A DNA stretch of 45,217 nt from Clostridium chromiireducens (GTDB lineage Bacteria > Bacillota > Clostridia > Clostridiales > Clostridiaceae), in contig NZ_MZGT01000045.1 of the NCBI RefSeq assembly GCF_002029255.1, positions 1 through 45,217 of the forward strand, in the 5' to 3' direction. The notes below the pieces were generated by a model that worked only from the letters and a program-made list of their open reading frames with translations, searched no databases and was not told the origin of the DNA. The position numbers and the translations under genes were made by a program. Below are positions 1 through 8,708 of this stretch, piece after piece. Every line of letters starts with the position of its first letter. Position 1 is the first letter of the stretch.

Positions 1-97
1 ATAATATGCTATAATTATTTATATACAGCAGTTTGCCGTATTATTCTATTTAGTATTATGGATCATAAAATACTTAGAAAGGTAGGTGGTAAATAGA

Positions 98-1096
98 ATG
101 AGCACATTTATGTTGAAAAATAAATCTCAAGGATTTACTCCTGTTAGTAATGTATTTATAGAAAAATACATGCCACAAGCTAGAGGCGAATTTGTAAAAA
201 TTTATTTATTAATGCTAAAGCATAATATTTCTGGAGAGTTAGGTGTTAGCTCATCAATACTAGCTTCCTCACTTAATTTATTAGAATCTGATATTATGAA
301 CGCACTCAATTATTGGAATGATCAGGGAGCTATAAAGCTTACTCAAATAGATAAAATGGGTAACTTTAATGTTGAATTTATAGATTTAGTTGACGAACCA
401 GTTAAACCTAATAATCAAGTAGACTTATTAGAAGCTCTTGATAGCTCTAGCACCAAAGATATGCTAAAAGATATAGAAACGCTTTTAGCTAGACCACTAT
501 CACCAAACGAAATGTCAATTTACTTAAATTGGCAAAGAGAATTCGGTTTCTCTTCTGAATTAATTTTGATTTTAATGGAATACTGTATATCAAAAGGTAA
601 AAGTGATTCGCGATATATAGAAAAGGTGGCATTGGCTTGGCACGATCAAAAGATAACTAATATTGAACAAGCACAAAATTTAATTAAGAAGACCGAAGAT
701 AAGTGGCTTAACATAAGAAAAATATTAACCTATTTAGGTATTAACAATACTGATATAATGAAACCTCAACAGGACTTGATAGAAAAATGGCTTCTTATTT
801 ATAAGTTTCCAAATGAAATTATTTTAAAAGCTTGCGATGTATGTTTTGAAAGATTAAATAGAGCAGATTTTAAGTATATTGATGGTATACTATCTAATTG
901 GAATAAAAATAATATTAGAACTCTAGAAGATATAGCTATTAAAGATATTAAGAATAATAAAAATGTTAAATACCAAAAAAGCTATAATAATAGTAATACC
1001 GAAAAATCTCCTCTTAAGTTCAATAATTTTGAGGCAAGAGAGTATGATTATGATTCCTTAGAAAAAAAACTTTTAGGATGGGATAATGATGATTAA
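98..1096 (+). CDS. DnaD-domain replication protein
   Basis: Probable primosome or helicase-loading component of the DnaD/DnaB(Bsu) family. The N-terminal part (about residues 10-85) looks like the winged-helix DnaD N-terminal domain. Two DnaD C-terminal-type modules follow, each ending in the family's YxxxIxxxW-like motif: YIEKVALAW near residue 173 and YIDGILSNW near residue 259. The two-module layout resembles DnaB/DnaD-type initiators. I start at ATG 98 because the GGTAGGTGG at 81-89 lies just upstream; a GTG at 86 sits inside that ribosome binding site. The end overlaps the next gene by 11 bp, so the two are probably translationally coupled. The family is clear; the precise role is inferred from it and from the neighbouring loader-like ATPase. 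Confidence 0.88.
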   Translation: MSTFMLKNKSQGFTPVSNVFIEKYMPQARGEFVKIYLLMLKHNISGELGVSSSILASSLNLLESDIMNALNYWNDQGAIKLTQIDKMGNFNVEFIDLVDEPVKPNNQVDLLEALDSSSTKDMLKDIETLLARPLSPNEMSIYLNWQREFGFSSELILILMEYCISKGKSDSRYIEKVALAWHDQKITNIEQAQNLIKKTEDKWLNIRKILTYLGINNTDIMKPQQDLIEKWLLIYKFPNEIILKACDVCFERLNRADFKYIDGILSNWNKNNIRTLEDIAIKDIKNNKNVKYQKSYNNSNTEKSPLKFNNFEAREYDYDSLEKKLLGWDNDD

Positions 1097-2069
1097 AGGC
1101 TATCAAACTGAAATTTTAAAAATATATGATAAACTTAGAGAAGACGAAGCTAAATCACTAAAATCTAGAAGAGCAGAGATATCTGAAAAATATCCTGAAA
1201 TTATTGAATTAGATAATCAGATTCAAAGAATGTCTTTGCAGATGGCAGTATCGATTCTTAAATCTAGAGATGGGGAAAAAACAATAGACAATTTTAAAGA
1301 ACGTATTACAGATTTAAGAGTAAAAAAATGTGAAATGCTGGTTGAAAGAGGATATGATCCTGAATATTTAAACTTGCATCATCATTGTAACAAATGTAAA
1401 GATACAGGATTTATTGGTAATATTAAGTGCAGTTGCTATAAACATAAGTTAATTAAGCTATACTATAAAAATTCCGAACTTGAAAGTGCCATTGCATCAA
1501 ATAACTTTGATAATTTTGACTTAAGTTTATTTTCAAGTCATAAACTTGGGGATGAGAAGTTTTCCCCTCGAAAAAATATGGAGAATAATTTAGAATATAT
1601 ATTAAAAGATTATCTTCCAAACTTCTCTGCAATCTCAACAAATCTACTATTTTATGGAAATCCAGGCAGTGGAAAGACTTATTTATCTTATTGCATTGCT
1701 AAAGCTGTATTAGATATGGGATATTTAGTTATATACAAAACTTCAGATGAATTAATTAAGAATTTAAGAGACATAAGATTTAATAATGACTCCTCTCTAG
1801 AGTCGTTAATACTTGATTGTGATTTATTGATTATTGATGATTTAGGTGCGGAACATCTTAATGAATTTTCTGTTACTGAATTATTTAATGTTATAAATAA
1901 AAGAATTCTTAGTAAAAGAAAAATGCTTATCTCAACCAATTTAACTCTACCAGGAATTACAAAGCAATACAGTGAAAGAATCGCTTCAAGATTAATTGGT
2001 GAATTTAAGCTTTGCAAATTTTATTCAGAGGATATAAGAATAAAGAAGAATCTTGAGAAAAACAGATAA
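1086..2069 (+). CDS. DnaC/DnaI-like AAA+ ATPase, putative helicase loader
   Basis: ATP-binding protein of the DnaC/IstB/DnaI type, 327 aa, thought to load the replicative helicase onto origin or fork DNA. A charged N-terminal region is followed by a Cys cluster (CNKC then CSC, about residues 101-116) that probably binds zinc, as in DnaI-type loaders. Next come Walker A GNPGSGKT (about 191-198) and Walker B LLIIDDLG (about 247). Arginines near the C-terminus (SERIASRLIGEF) fit the sensor-2/arginine-finger region. The start overlaps the upstream DnaD-like gene (ATGATG at 1086-1091). The replicative helicase dnaB lies about 9 kb away on the other strand. IstB of insertion sequences is related, but there is no IstA or IS end here, so a chromosomal loader is favoured. 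Confidence 0.87.
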   Translation: MMIKGYQTEILKIYDKLREDEAKSLKSRRAEISEKYPEIIELDNQIQRMSLQMAVSILKSRDGEKTIDNFKERITDLRVKKCEMLVERGYDPEYLNLHHHCNKCKDTGFIGNIKCSCYKHKLIKLYYKNSELESAIASNNFDNFDLSLFSSHKLGDEKFSPRKNMENNLEYILKDYLPNFSAISTNLLFYGNPGSGKTYLSYCIAKAVLDMGYLVIYKTSDELIKNLRDIRFNNDSSLESLILDCDLLIIDDLGAEHLNEFSVTELFNVINKRILSKRKMLISTNLTLPGITKQYSERIASRLIGEFKLCKFYSEDIRIKKNLEKNR

Positions 2070-2076
2070 ATGAATT

Positions 2077-2112
2077 AAGCTAGAGCACAATATATAATGT
2101 ACTCTAGCTTTT
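2077..2112 (+). terminator. Intrinsic terminator after the DnaC-like gene
   Basis: Perfect 9-bp stem AAGCTAGAG (2077-2085) with CTCTAGCTT (2102-2110), extendable past one mismatch, followed by a short T run. It lies 7 bp after the stop codon. Confidence 0.75.
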
Positions 2113-2185
2113 AACACCTTTAAAAGAAACAATTATTTTTCTTTGTGAAAATTACTTGTATAGCAAGATGATATTTAAATACAAT

Positions 2186-2220
2186 AAAAAAACAAGTTCT
2201 AGTTTATACTAGAACTTGTT
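2186..2220 (-). terminator. Intrinsic terminator of the tRNA operon
   Basis: 13-bp perfect stem (2191-2203 with 2208-2220) and a 4-nt loop. On the minus strand it is followed by a run of seven T. It sits just after the last tRNA. Confidence 0.85.
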
Positions 2221-2226
2221 CTTTAA

Positions 2227-2303
2227 TGGCGACTCAGAAGGGGCTCGAACCCTCGACCTCCGGCGTGACAGGCCGGCACTCTAACCAACTGAGCTACTGA
2301 GCC
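2227..2303 (-). tRNA. tRNA-Asp (GTC), copy 2 in transcription order
   Basis: 77 nt including an encoded CCA (minus strand). Acceptor GGCTCAG pairs with CTGAGTC, the anticodon loop is CTGTCAC giving GTC, and the T-loop GGTTCGAGCC is intact. Last gene of the seven-tRNA operon. Confidence 0.96.
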
Positions 2304-2309
2304 ATCTTA

Positions 2310-2385
2310 TGGTGGGCACAACAGGGCTCGAACCTGTGACCCCCTGCTTGTAAGGCAGGTGCTCTCCCAGCTGAGCTATGCGCCC
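2310..2385 (-). tRNA. tRNA-Val (TAC), copy 2
   Basis: 76 nt including encoded CCA. Acceptor GGGCGCA, anticodon loop CTTACAA giving TAC, T-loop GGTTCGAGCC. The spacer to tRNA-Asp is 6 nt. Confidence 0.96.
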
Positions 2386-2400
2386 ATAAGATAGATAAAA

Positions 2401-2475
2401 TGGTGACTCCTAGGGGAATCGAACCCCTGTTACCACCGTGAAAGGGTGGTGTCTTAACCGCTTGACCAAGGAGCC
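2401..2475 (-). tRNA. tRNA-Glu (TTC), copy 2
   Basis: 75 nt including encoded CCA. Acceptor GGCTCCT, anticodon loop CTTTCAC giving TTC, T-loop GGTTCGATTCC. Confidence 0.96.
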
Positions 2476-2502
2476 ATATTAAGTTTTATGTTTTATTTAA
2501 AA

Positions 2503-2577
2503 TGGAGCTGGCAATAGGAATCGAACCTACAACCTGCTGATTACAAGTCAGCTGCTCTACCGTTGAGCCATGCCAGC
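2503..2577 (-). tRNA. tRNA-Thr (TGT)
   Basis: 75 nt including encoded CCA. Acceptor GCTGGCA, anticodon loop CTTGTAA giving TGT, T-loop GGTTCGATTCC. It is the only single-copy tRNA in the operon and separates the two Glu-Val-Asp triplets. Confidence 0.96.
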
Positions 2578-2587
2578 ATATTTTAAA

Positions 2588-2664
2588 TGGCGACTCAGAA
2601 GGGGCTCGAACCCTCGACCTCCGGCGTGACAGGCCGGCACTCTAACCAACTGAGCTACTGAGCC
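2588..2664 (-). tRNA. tRNA-Asp (GTC), copy 1
   Basis: 77 nt including CCA and identical in sequence to the copy at 2227-2303. Anticodon GTC. Confidence 0.96.
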
Positions 2665-2670
2665 ATCTTA

Positions 2671-2746
2671 TGGTGGGCACAACAGGGCTCGAACCTGTGA
2701 CCCCCTGCTTGTAAGGCAGGTGCTCTCCCAGCTGAGCTATGCGCCC
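2671..2746 (-). tRNA. tRNA-Val (TAC), copy 1
   Basis: 76 nt including CCA and identical to the copy at 2310-2385. Anticodon TAC. Confidence 0.96.
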
Positions 2747-2760
2747 ATAAGATAGATAAA

Positions 2761-2835
2761 TGGTGACTCCTAGGGGAATCGAACCCCTGTTACCACCGTG
2801 AAAGGGTGGTGTCTTAACCGCTTGACCAAGGAGCC
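2761..2835 (-). tRNA. tRNA-Glu (TTC), copy 1
   Basis: 75 nt including CCA and identical to the copy at 2401-2475. First tRNA of the operon, about 75 bp downstream of its promoter. Confidence 0.96.
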
Positions 2836-3146
2836 ATGCTTATATTGTCTTTCGCTTAAATATCTTAACTTTATATCCTTTAGTTATTCAAGCTGCCGAC
2901 CACATAGACTATAATACCTAAAATTAGATTGCGTGTCAACACATTTTTTCATTTTTTTTATTTTTATCTTATTTTATTGATTTCAAAAGCTATTCTTTGG
3001 CTCTATAATGTGATTTTTACTAGGCTTTTGTTAATAATAAAAATAAACATAATAAAATATTTAACAACTTATATTATTGATTCTTTTAACGTTAACACTA
3101 CTATGATAAAATTTATTTATTATAAAACTAAGGAGTGATTAAAAAA
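2836..3146. other. Intergenic region between the tRNA operon and the flavoprotein gene
   Basis: No convincing gene. It holds the minus-strand tRNA promoter at 2911-2939 and, for the plus-strand flavoprotein, a weak candidate -10 TATGAT (3102-3107) with TTGATT at 3077-3082 and a 19-bp spacer. The rest is AT-rich with only short open frames. Confidence 0.6.
2911..2939 (-). promoter_or_regulatory. Sigma-A promoter of the tRNA operon
   Basis: On the minus strand, -35 TTGACA (2934-2939), 17-bp spacer, -10 TATTAT (2911-2916). Transcription would begin near 2904 and run into tRNA-Glu. Confidence 0.85.
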
Positions 3147-4391
3147 ATGATTTATCACGATTTAATAGTTGTCGGTGGTGGTGCATCAGGCTTAATGGCC
3201 GCAATAATAGCAAAAGACTTTGGAATTGATGTTGCTATTATTGAGGGAACCGATAGAATTGGTAAAAAGATTCTTGTTACAGGAAATGGAAGATGCAATA
3301 TTTCCAATAAAAGTATATCATATCCATATAAATGCTTTCATAGTGAAAATAATACTTTTTTTGAAGAAGCTTTAAATAAATTCACAGTAAAGGATACAAA
3401 AAATATGTTTTTATCTCTTGGACTTCCTTTAGTTGAATTAGAAAATGGTAAAATGTATCCAAAGTCTCTTCAAGCTTCTTCTGTCATAGATATATTTAGA
3501 ATGGCTCTGGATGATAGACAAATACCTTTATATTCAAATTGTAAAATTAATTCTATAAATAAAAATAAGATTTTTACTTTATGCAGTAATAACGAAGAAT
3601 TTAAAAATTTTTCCTGCAATAAACTTATTTTGAGTTGTGGGGGTAAATCTGCCGTGAAAACAGGGTCAGATGGTTCTGGTTACAAGTTATGCAAATCTTT
3701 TGGTCATAGCATTATAAGCACGCTTCCTGGTATTGTTCAGTTAAAATTAGATTACCCTTACTTAAAAGCTTTATCTGGGATTAAATTTGATGGCTCTGTT
3801 TCTCTTCTAGTTAACGATGAAATAGTGCGTACAGAGGTTGGAGAAGTCCTATTCACAGACTATGGAATTTCTGGGCCTCCTATAATGCAGTTATCATCTC
3901 ATGCCTCTAAAGCTCTTTATAACAACTCAAAAGTTACTATAAGACTTGATATGTTTCCATATGAAAGCAAAGAAGATATTGAAAATTTCTTTTCTAGTCA
4001 TTTTTCAATGTTTAATTACAGAGGTATATCATCTGCATTAATTGGAGTAATAAACAAAAAATTAATTCCTACGATATTAAAAGACGTTGGAATAAAAGAT
4101 ATCCATTTGCCTTGTAGCAATATTGATTGGAAGAACATTAACAAATTAATTGATAGATTTAAAGAATGGGATTTCAATTGTATAGATACTAACGGCTTTC
4201 CTAATGCTCAAGTCACTGTAGGAGGTGTAAATACCTCTGAGGTAAACAATAAGCGTTTAGAATCCAAGCTAGTTAAGGATTTATACTTCTGTGGAGAAAT
4301 CTTAGACGTTCATGGTGATTGTGGAGGTTTTAATCTTCAATGGGCATGGAGTTCCGGCTATTTAGCTGCCAAGTCTGCTGCTAGTAGATAA
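3147..4391 (+). CDS. HI0933-family NAD(P)/FAD-dependent oxidoreductase
   Basis: Flavoprotein of the HI0933/BaiN-like family, 414 aa from ATG 3147. The N-terminal Rossmann motif VVGGGASG (about residues 8-15) binds FAD. It is followed by the family signature GKKILVTGNGRCN near residue 40 and the C-terminal CGEILDVHGDCGGFN (about 380), which closes the FAD site. The physiological substrate of this family is not established, so annotations such as bile-acid reductase should not be carried over. AAGGAG at 3130-3135 precedes ATG 3147 by 11 nt; a GTG at 3135 overlaps that ribosome binding site and is not preferred. It is a single-gene unit ended by a long stem at 4433-4472. Confidence 0.88.
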   Translation: MIYHDLIVVGGGASGLMAAIIAKDFGIDVAIIEGTDRIGKKILVTGNGRCNISNKSISYPYKCFHSENNTFFEEALNKFTVKDTKNMFLSLGLPLVELENGKMYPKSLQASSVIDIFRMALDDRQIPLYSNCKINSINKNKIFTLCSNNEEFKNFSCNKLILSCGGKSAVKTGSDGSGYKLCKSFGHSIISTLPGIVQLKLDYPYLKALSGIKFDGSVSLLVNDEIVRTEVGEVLFTDYGISGPPIMQLSSHASKALYNNSKVTIRLDMFPYESKEDIENFFSSHFSMFNYRGISSALIGVINKKLIPTILKDVGIKDIHLPCSNIDWKNINKLIDRFKEWDFNCIDTNGFPNAQVTVGGVNTSEVNNKRLESKLVKDLYFCGEILDVHGDCGGFNLQWAWSSGYLAAKSAASR

Positions 4392-4432
4392 TCAATTAAT
4401 AAAAATTATTCAAGATTACATATTAAAAATAA

Positions 4433-4472
4433 GTAACAACTATAAAATTCTTAAAAATTTTATAGTTGTTAC
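4433..4472. terminator. Bidirectional terminator between convergent genes
   Basis: 17-bp perfect stem (4433-4449 with 4456-4472) and a 6-nt loop between the 3' ends of the flavoprotein (+) and thioesterase (-) genes. The T-rich flank is better on the minus side. Confidence 0.75.
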
Positions 4473-4480
4473 TCTAATGG

Positions 4481-5236
4481 TTATTCTTTTAACCTTTCTA
4501 ATTCAGTTTCAAGTAAAGTAACAGTATCTCCTTCTCCATTCCTTATAGTGTGATATGATTTTAGACTATCATCATTTACTTCCTTAACTGTTGCAATTGA
4601 TGATATAGTATCTCCATACTTAGTCTCTTTCTCAAATGTCACTTTAATTCTTTTAATAATATAGCTATTAACAATATCCAGAGGAACAGCTTCAGTTGCC
4701 CACTCAATATATTTAACGTTATTAACATGATTATTTGAATCAATATCACTATACCTAATTCTGAACTCCTTCTGATACTGCTCTTCATCAACCCTTTCTA
4801 TTTTATCCATACTTATGTCATAGTCTACATCTCCATCCACCCCATAAATATCATATTGCTCTTTTTGTATCCTCATAGGTCTTCTTTTTTTAATATCAAT
4901 CAAGAAAAATAGTGCCTGAGCTTCTCCAACAATATTATTTTCCTCATCTCTTATAAAATACGCCCTCAATCCATAGAACTTTTTAAATCCTATAGGCTGA
5001 GTCGTAATGCTTACAGTTTCGCCAAACATTGGATACCTATTTATTTTAATATCATACTTATAGAAAACCCATGCACAATTATTTTCTGTGCAATATTCTA
5101 TTCCACCGCCCAAGTGTTCAGATTGCTGAGTACCTACGTCACAGATAAAATTAATCAAAGATGACAATTTACATCTTAACTTAGAATCTACTTCATAATA
5201 GTGTATTTCATATTTCTTAGTAAAACTTTTACTCAT
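4481..5236 (-). CDS. Acyl-ACP thioesterase
   Basis: FatA/FatB-type acyl-ACP thioesterase, 251 aa, which releases free fatty acids from acyl carrier protein in the cytoplasm. It has two hot-dog domains (about residues 5-125 and 150-245). The second carries the catalytic-type D-x-N-x-H pattern in DSNNHVNN (Asp166, Asn168, His170), then YIEWATE with Glu182. The length fits bacterial members of the family. The ATG at 5236 is the only sensible start, because an in-frame TGA lies three codons upstream. It has no clear ribosome binding site of its own. A 12-codon open frame with a good ribosome binding site ends 2 nt before it, suggesting coupled translation. Monocistronic; the downstream stem at 4433-4472 ends it. 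Confidence 0.9.
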   Translation of the reverse strand: MSKSFTKKYEIHYYEVDSKLRCKLSSLINFICDVGTQQSEHLGGGIEYCTENNCAWVFYKYDIKINRYPMFGETVSITTQPIGFKKFYGLRAYFIRDEENNIVGEAQALFFLIDIKKRRPMRIQKEQYDIYGVDGDVDYDISMDKIERVDEEQYQKEFRIRYSDIDSNNHVNNVKYIEWATEAVPLDIVNSYIIKRIKVTFEKETKYGDTISSIATVKEVNDDSLKSYHTIRNGEGDTVTLLETELERLKE

Positions 5237-5238
5237 AT

Positions 5239-5277
5239 TTATTCATTGCTTATTAATAAATAACAGGTAAACTTCAT
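5239..5277 (-). CDS. Possible 12-aa leader peptide upstream of the thioesterase
   Basis: A short open frame MKFTCYLLISNE with AAAGAGG 9 nt before its ATG. Its TAA is separated by 2 nt from the thioesterase ATG. That arrangement is typical of translational coupling, and the downstream gene lacks its own Shine-Dalgarno sequence. It is seen in sequence only; expression is unproven and the frame could be fortuitous. Confidence 0.35.
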   Translation of the reverse strand: MKFTCYLLISNE

Positions 5278-5580
5278 AGTTAAAAACCTCTTTCTATCCA
5301 CAATAATTTTTCACTTATACTATTACCTTAAATTATTTATAATTCAACAATGTTTCTCTCCCCCCTTATTGTATACTTTGTTACCTTATCTATTGATACA
5401 GCCCTAATTTCAGTAAAGCTGTATCTTACTATAATATATTTTATCATCTATTAACACATAAGAGTTAATAGAATTATTGATTTTCGCTTAATTTTTAAAA
5501 TCCATAATTCTAATTACTGTGATATTAGTGCGAAGAAAAGAGGACTCTCTAAAAAGAAAATCCTCTAATGAACAATATTA
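5278..5580. other. Intergenic region upstream of the thioesterase
   Basis: Apart from the leader frame (5239-5277) and the DUF1858 terminator (5533-5566), I see no gene in 5237-5580. There is an 8-bp inverted repeat GATACAGC/GCTGTATC (5395-5402 and 5418-5425) and one near-match to a DnaA box (CTATCCACA, 5294-5302). The thioesterase promoter must lie here, but no hexamer pair stands out. Confidence 0.5.
5533..5566 (-). terminator. Terminator of the DUF1858 gene
   Basis: On the minus strand, AGAGGA (5561-5566) pairs with TCCTCT (5539-5544) and is followed by TTTTCTT. It begins 15 bp after the stop codon. Confidence 0.6.
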
Positions 5581-5763
5581 TTATCTATTTAATGCTTCTA
5601 ATAAATCGTCTAAATTTAATCCGTGAACTGTTGCTGCTTCAGCTATAGTTTCAGCTTGAGCTGATGGACATCCAACACATCCCATTCCAAAACTCATTAG
5701 AACTTGAGCCTTAGATGAATCTGAACTAACTACTTCACCAATTGTCATATCTTTAGTTATCAT
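5581..5763 (-). CDS. DUF1858 (hybrid-cluster/prismane-associated) redox-type protein
   Basis: 60-aa DUF1858 protein with the diagnostic CxxCP motif (CVGCPSAQAET, about residues 29-39) following the N-terminal MTIGEVV. Such domains occur alone or fused to ScdA/hybrid-cluster-type proteins and are thought to take part in thiol or metal-cluster redox chemistry; the exact function is unknown. GAAGGTG lies 5 nt before the ATG. It has its own near-consensus promoter between it and the purA end (5814-5842) and a terminator after it, so it is a stand-alone unit rather than part of a purA operon. Confidence 0.88.
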   Translation of the reverse strand: MITKDMTIGEVVSSDSSKAQVLMSFGMGCVGCPSAQAETIAEAATVHGLNLDDLLEALNR

Positions 5764-5813
5764 ACTTTCACCTTCTTTAATATAACTTTTATGTAATTAT
5801 TGTCTACAATAAA

Positions 5814-5842
5814 ATTATATTTTATACAAAACATAAAGTCAA
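5814..5842 (-). promoter_or_regulatory. Sigma-A promoter of the DUF1858 gene
   Basis: Minus strand: TTGACT (5837-5842), 17-bp spacer, TATAAT (5814-5819). It lies just past the purA stop codon and gives a 5' UTR of about 45 nt. Confidence 0.85.
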
Positions 5843-5869
5843 TACCCGAGTATAATACTAAACAATAGG

Positions 5870-7156
<1,287 letters not shown>

Positions 7157-7257
7157 TTATCTTGCCTCCCTTAATATAAATAAGCTTGCACTTTTAGCTT
7201 TAATTTTAATTATTAATTTGGAGTTTTATTAAAAATTATTTTAATCTCTCCTTTTAA

Positions 7258-7286
7258 ATAGTAGCAAAGTACCTTTCTATGGTCAA
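7258..7286 (-). promoter_or_regulatory. Sigma-A promoter of purA
   Basis: Minus strand: TTGACC (7281-7286), 17-bp spacer, TACTAT (7258-7263). The 5' UTR would be about 95 nt. Confidence 0.75.
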
Positions 7287-7305
7287 CTATATATCGAATA
7301 TTTTT

Positions 7306-7334
7306 TTGCTTTTTTTATAAATAATTCGTATAAT
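7306..7334 (+). promoter_or_regulatory. Promoter of the malic enzyme gene
   Basis: TTGCTT (7306-7311), 17-bp spacer, TATAAT (7329-7334). A second TATAAT at 7340-7345 lacks a matching -35. Confidence 0.6.
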
Positions 7335-7408
7335 TGTTTTATAATGTTATCTTAAAGCCTATATTTCAGTGAATTTAAATATATTTAACATATTAAGGAG
7401 TGTTTTTA

Positions 7409-8593
7409 ATGAATATTTATGAAGAAGCCTTAAAATTTCATGAAGAAAAAAAAGGTAAGTATGAAATCAAACCTACATGTGAGGTAAAAACTGCCAAGGA
7501 CTTAAGTCTTGCATATACACCTGGTGTTGCAGAGCCTTGTCGTGAGATACATAAAGATCCATCAAAAGCTTACACATATACTCGTAAATGGAATACTGTT
7601 GCTGTTATTTCCGATGGTACTGCAGTTTTAGGCCTTGGAGATATTGGTCCGCTTGCTTCTTTACCTGTCATGGAAGGTAAAAGTATTTTATTTAAGGAAT
7701 TTGGTAATGTAGATGCATTCCCAATAGTTCTAGACACTAAAGATGTAGATGAAATTGTTAATACAGTTGTAAATATCGCGCCAACTCTTGGTGGAATAAA
7801 TCTAGAAGATATTTCAGCTCCTAGATGTTTCGAAGTTGAAAGAAAATTGAAAGAGAAATTAAATATACCAGTATTTCATGATGACCAACACGGAACAGCT
7901 ATAGTTGTTTTATCAGGTCTGTTGAATGCCTTAAAAATAGTAAACAAAAAGCTAGAAGACATCAAAGTAATTATAAATGGTGCCGGTTCTGCCGGAACTG
8001 CCATATGTAAGTTATTACTTTCTTCGGGAGTTAAAAATATAGTAATGTGTGATATAGATGGCGTAATAAGTAGAGATAAAGATTTAAGTCATAATATTTA
8101 CATGCAAGAGCTAGCTAATATAACTAATCCAAATAATGAAGCTGGTACACTTAAAGATGTTATAAAGGGTGCAGATGTTTTTATTGGTGTTTCTGCTCCA
8201 AATATAGTTTCTAAAGATATGGTTAAAACTATGAACAAAGATGGAATAATATTTGCAATGGCTAATCCAACTCCTGAAATTTTTCCTGAAGATGCAAAAG
8301 AAGCTGGAATCGCAGTAATGGGTACTGGTCGTTCAGATTATCCTAATCAAATAAACAATGTATTGGCCTTTCCAGGAGTATTTAGGGGCGCATTAGATGT
8401 AAGAGCTACAGAAATTAATGAAGAGATGAAAGTAGCTGCTGCTTATGCTATTGCAAATGCTATATCATCTGATGAATTAACTCCTGAAAATATAATTCCT
8501 AAAGCATTTGATCTCAAGGTTCAAGCTTTAGTCGCAGAGGCTGTCAAAGAGGCTGCAATTAGAAGTGGAGTTGCTAGTATTCAATATTTCTGA
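7409..8593 (+). CDS. Malic enzyme (malate dehydrogenase, oxaloacetate-decarboxylating)
   Basis: Oxidative decarboxylation of malate to pyruvate and CO2 with NAD(P). It has 394 aa, the short bacterial form without the C-terminal phosphotransacetylase-like domain. The malate-binding SLAYTPGVAEPC (about residues 30-41) contains the catalytic Tyr, the metal-binding segment VFHDDQHGTA is near residue 155, and the Rossmann GAGSAGTA is near 190-197. The cofactor preference cannot be read with certainty. ATG 7409 has AAGGAG 8 nt upstream; a GTG at 7400 overlaps that site. Single-gene transcript with a promoter (7306-7334) and a strong terminator (8618-8664). Confidence 0.94.
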   Translation: MNIYEEALKFHEEKKGKYEIKPTCEVKTAKDLSLAYTPGVAEPCREIHKDPSKAYTYTRKWNTVAVISDGTAVLGLGDIGPLASLPVMEGKSILFKEFGNVDAFPIVLDTKDVDEIVNTVVNIAPTLGGINLEDISAPRCFEVERKLKEKLNIPVFHDDQHGTAIVVLSGLLNALKIVNKKLEDIKVIINGAGSAGTAICKLLLSSGVKNIVMCDIDGVISRDKDLSHNIYMQELANITNPNNEAGTLKDVIKGADVFIGVSAPNIVSKDMVKTMNKDGIIFAMANPTPEIFPEDAKEAGIAVMGTGRSDYPNQINNVLAFPGVFRGALDVRATEINEEMKVAAAYAIANAISSDELTPENIIPKAFDLKVQALVAEAVKEAAIRSGVASIQYF

Positions 8594-8617
8594 ATTTAAT
8601 CTTGAATAATTTATTTT

Positions 8618-8664
8618 AATAAAAACCTATAGTTGAACTTATATTTCAATTATAGGTTTTTATT
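8618..8664 (+). terminator. Terminator of the malic enzyme gene
   Basis: 20-bp stem with one G-U pair (8618-8637 with 8645-8664); the T5 run lies in the descending arm, then TATTATT. Confidence 0.8.
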
Positions 8665-8708
8665 ATTCCTTTACTGATGAGTTATGCATACAAAAGACGA
8701 TCTTAACT

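Larger units (their letters stand above)
2227..2835 (-). repeat. Direct repeat of a three-tRNA block
   Basis: The Glu-Val-Asp block occurs twice (2227-2475 and 2588-2835). The tRNAs are identical and the two inter-tRNA spacers match except for one A in the Glu-Val spacer (ATAGATAAAA versus ATAGATAAA before TGG). The tRNA-Thr segment lies between the copies. Confidence 0.9.

Noticed and set aside
2929..3138. Plus-strand open frame of 69 codons before the flavoprotein gene
   Set aside because: Low-complexity Phe/Leu/Ile/Tyr translation of AT-rich intergenic DNA, no ribosome binding site, overlaps the tRNA promoter.
5294..5302. DnaA box upstream of the thioesterase
   Set aside because: Single 9-mer CTATCCACA with a mismatch at position 1 and no neighbouring boxes; likely chance in AT-rich DNA.
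7157..7408. Purine riboswitch or PurR box upstream of purA
   Set aside because: No conserved purine-aptamer core sequences and no paired PurBox motifs were seen; an ordinary sigma-A promoter explains the region.
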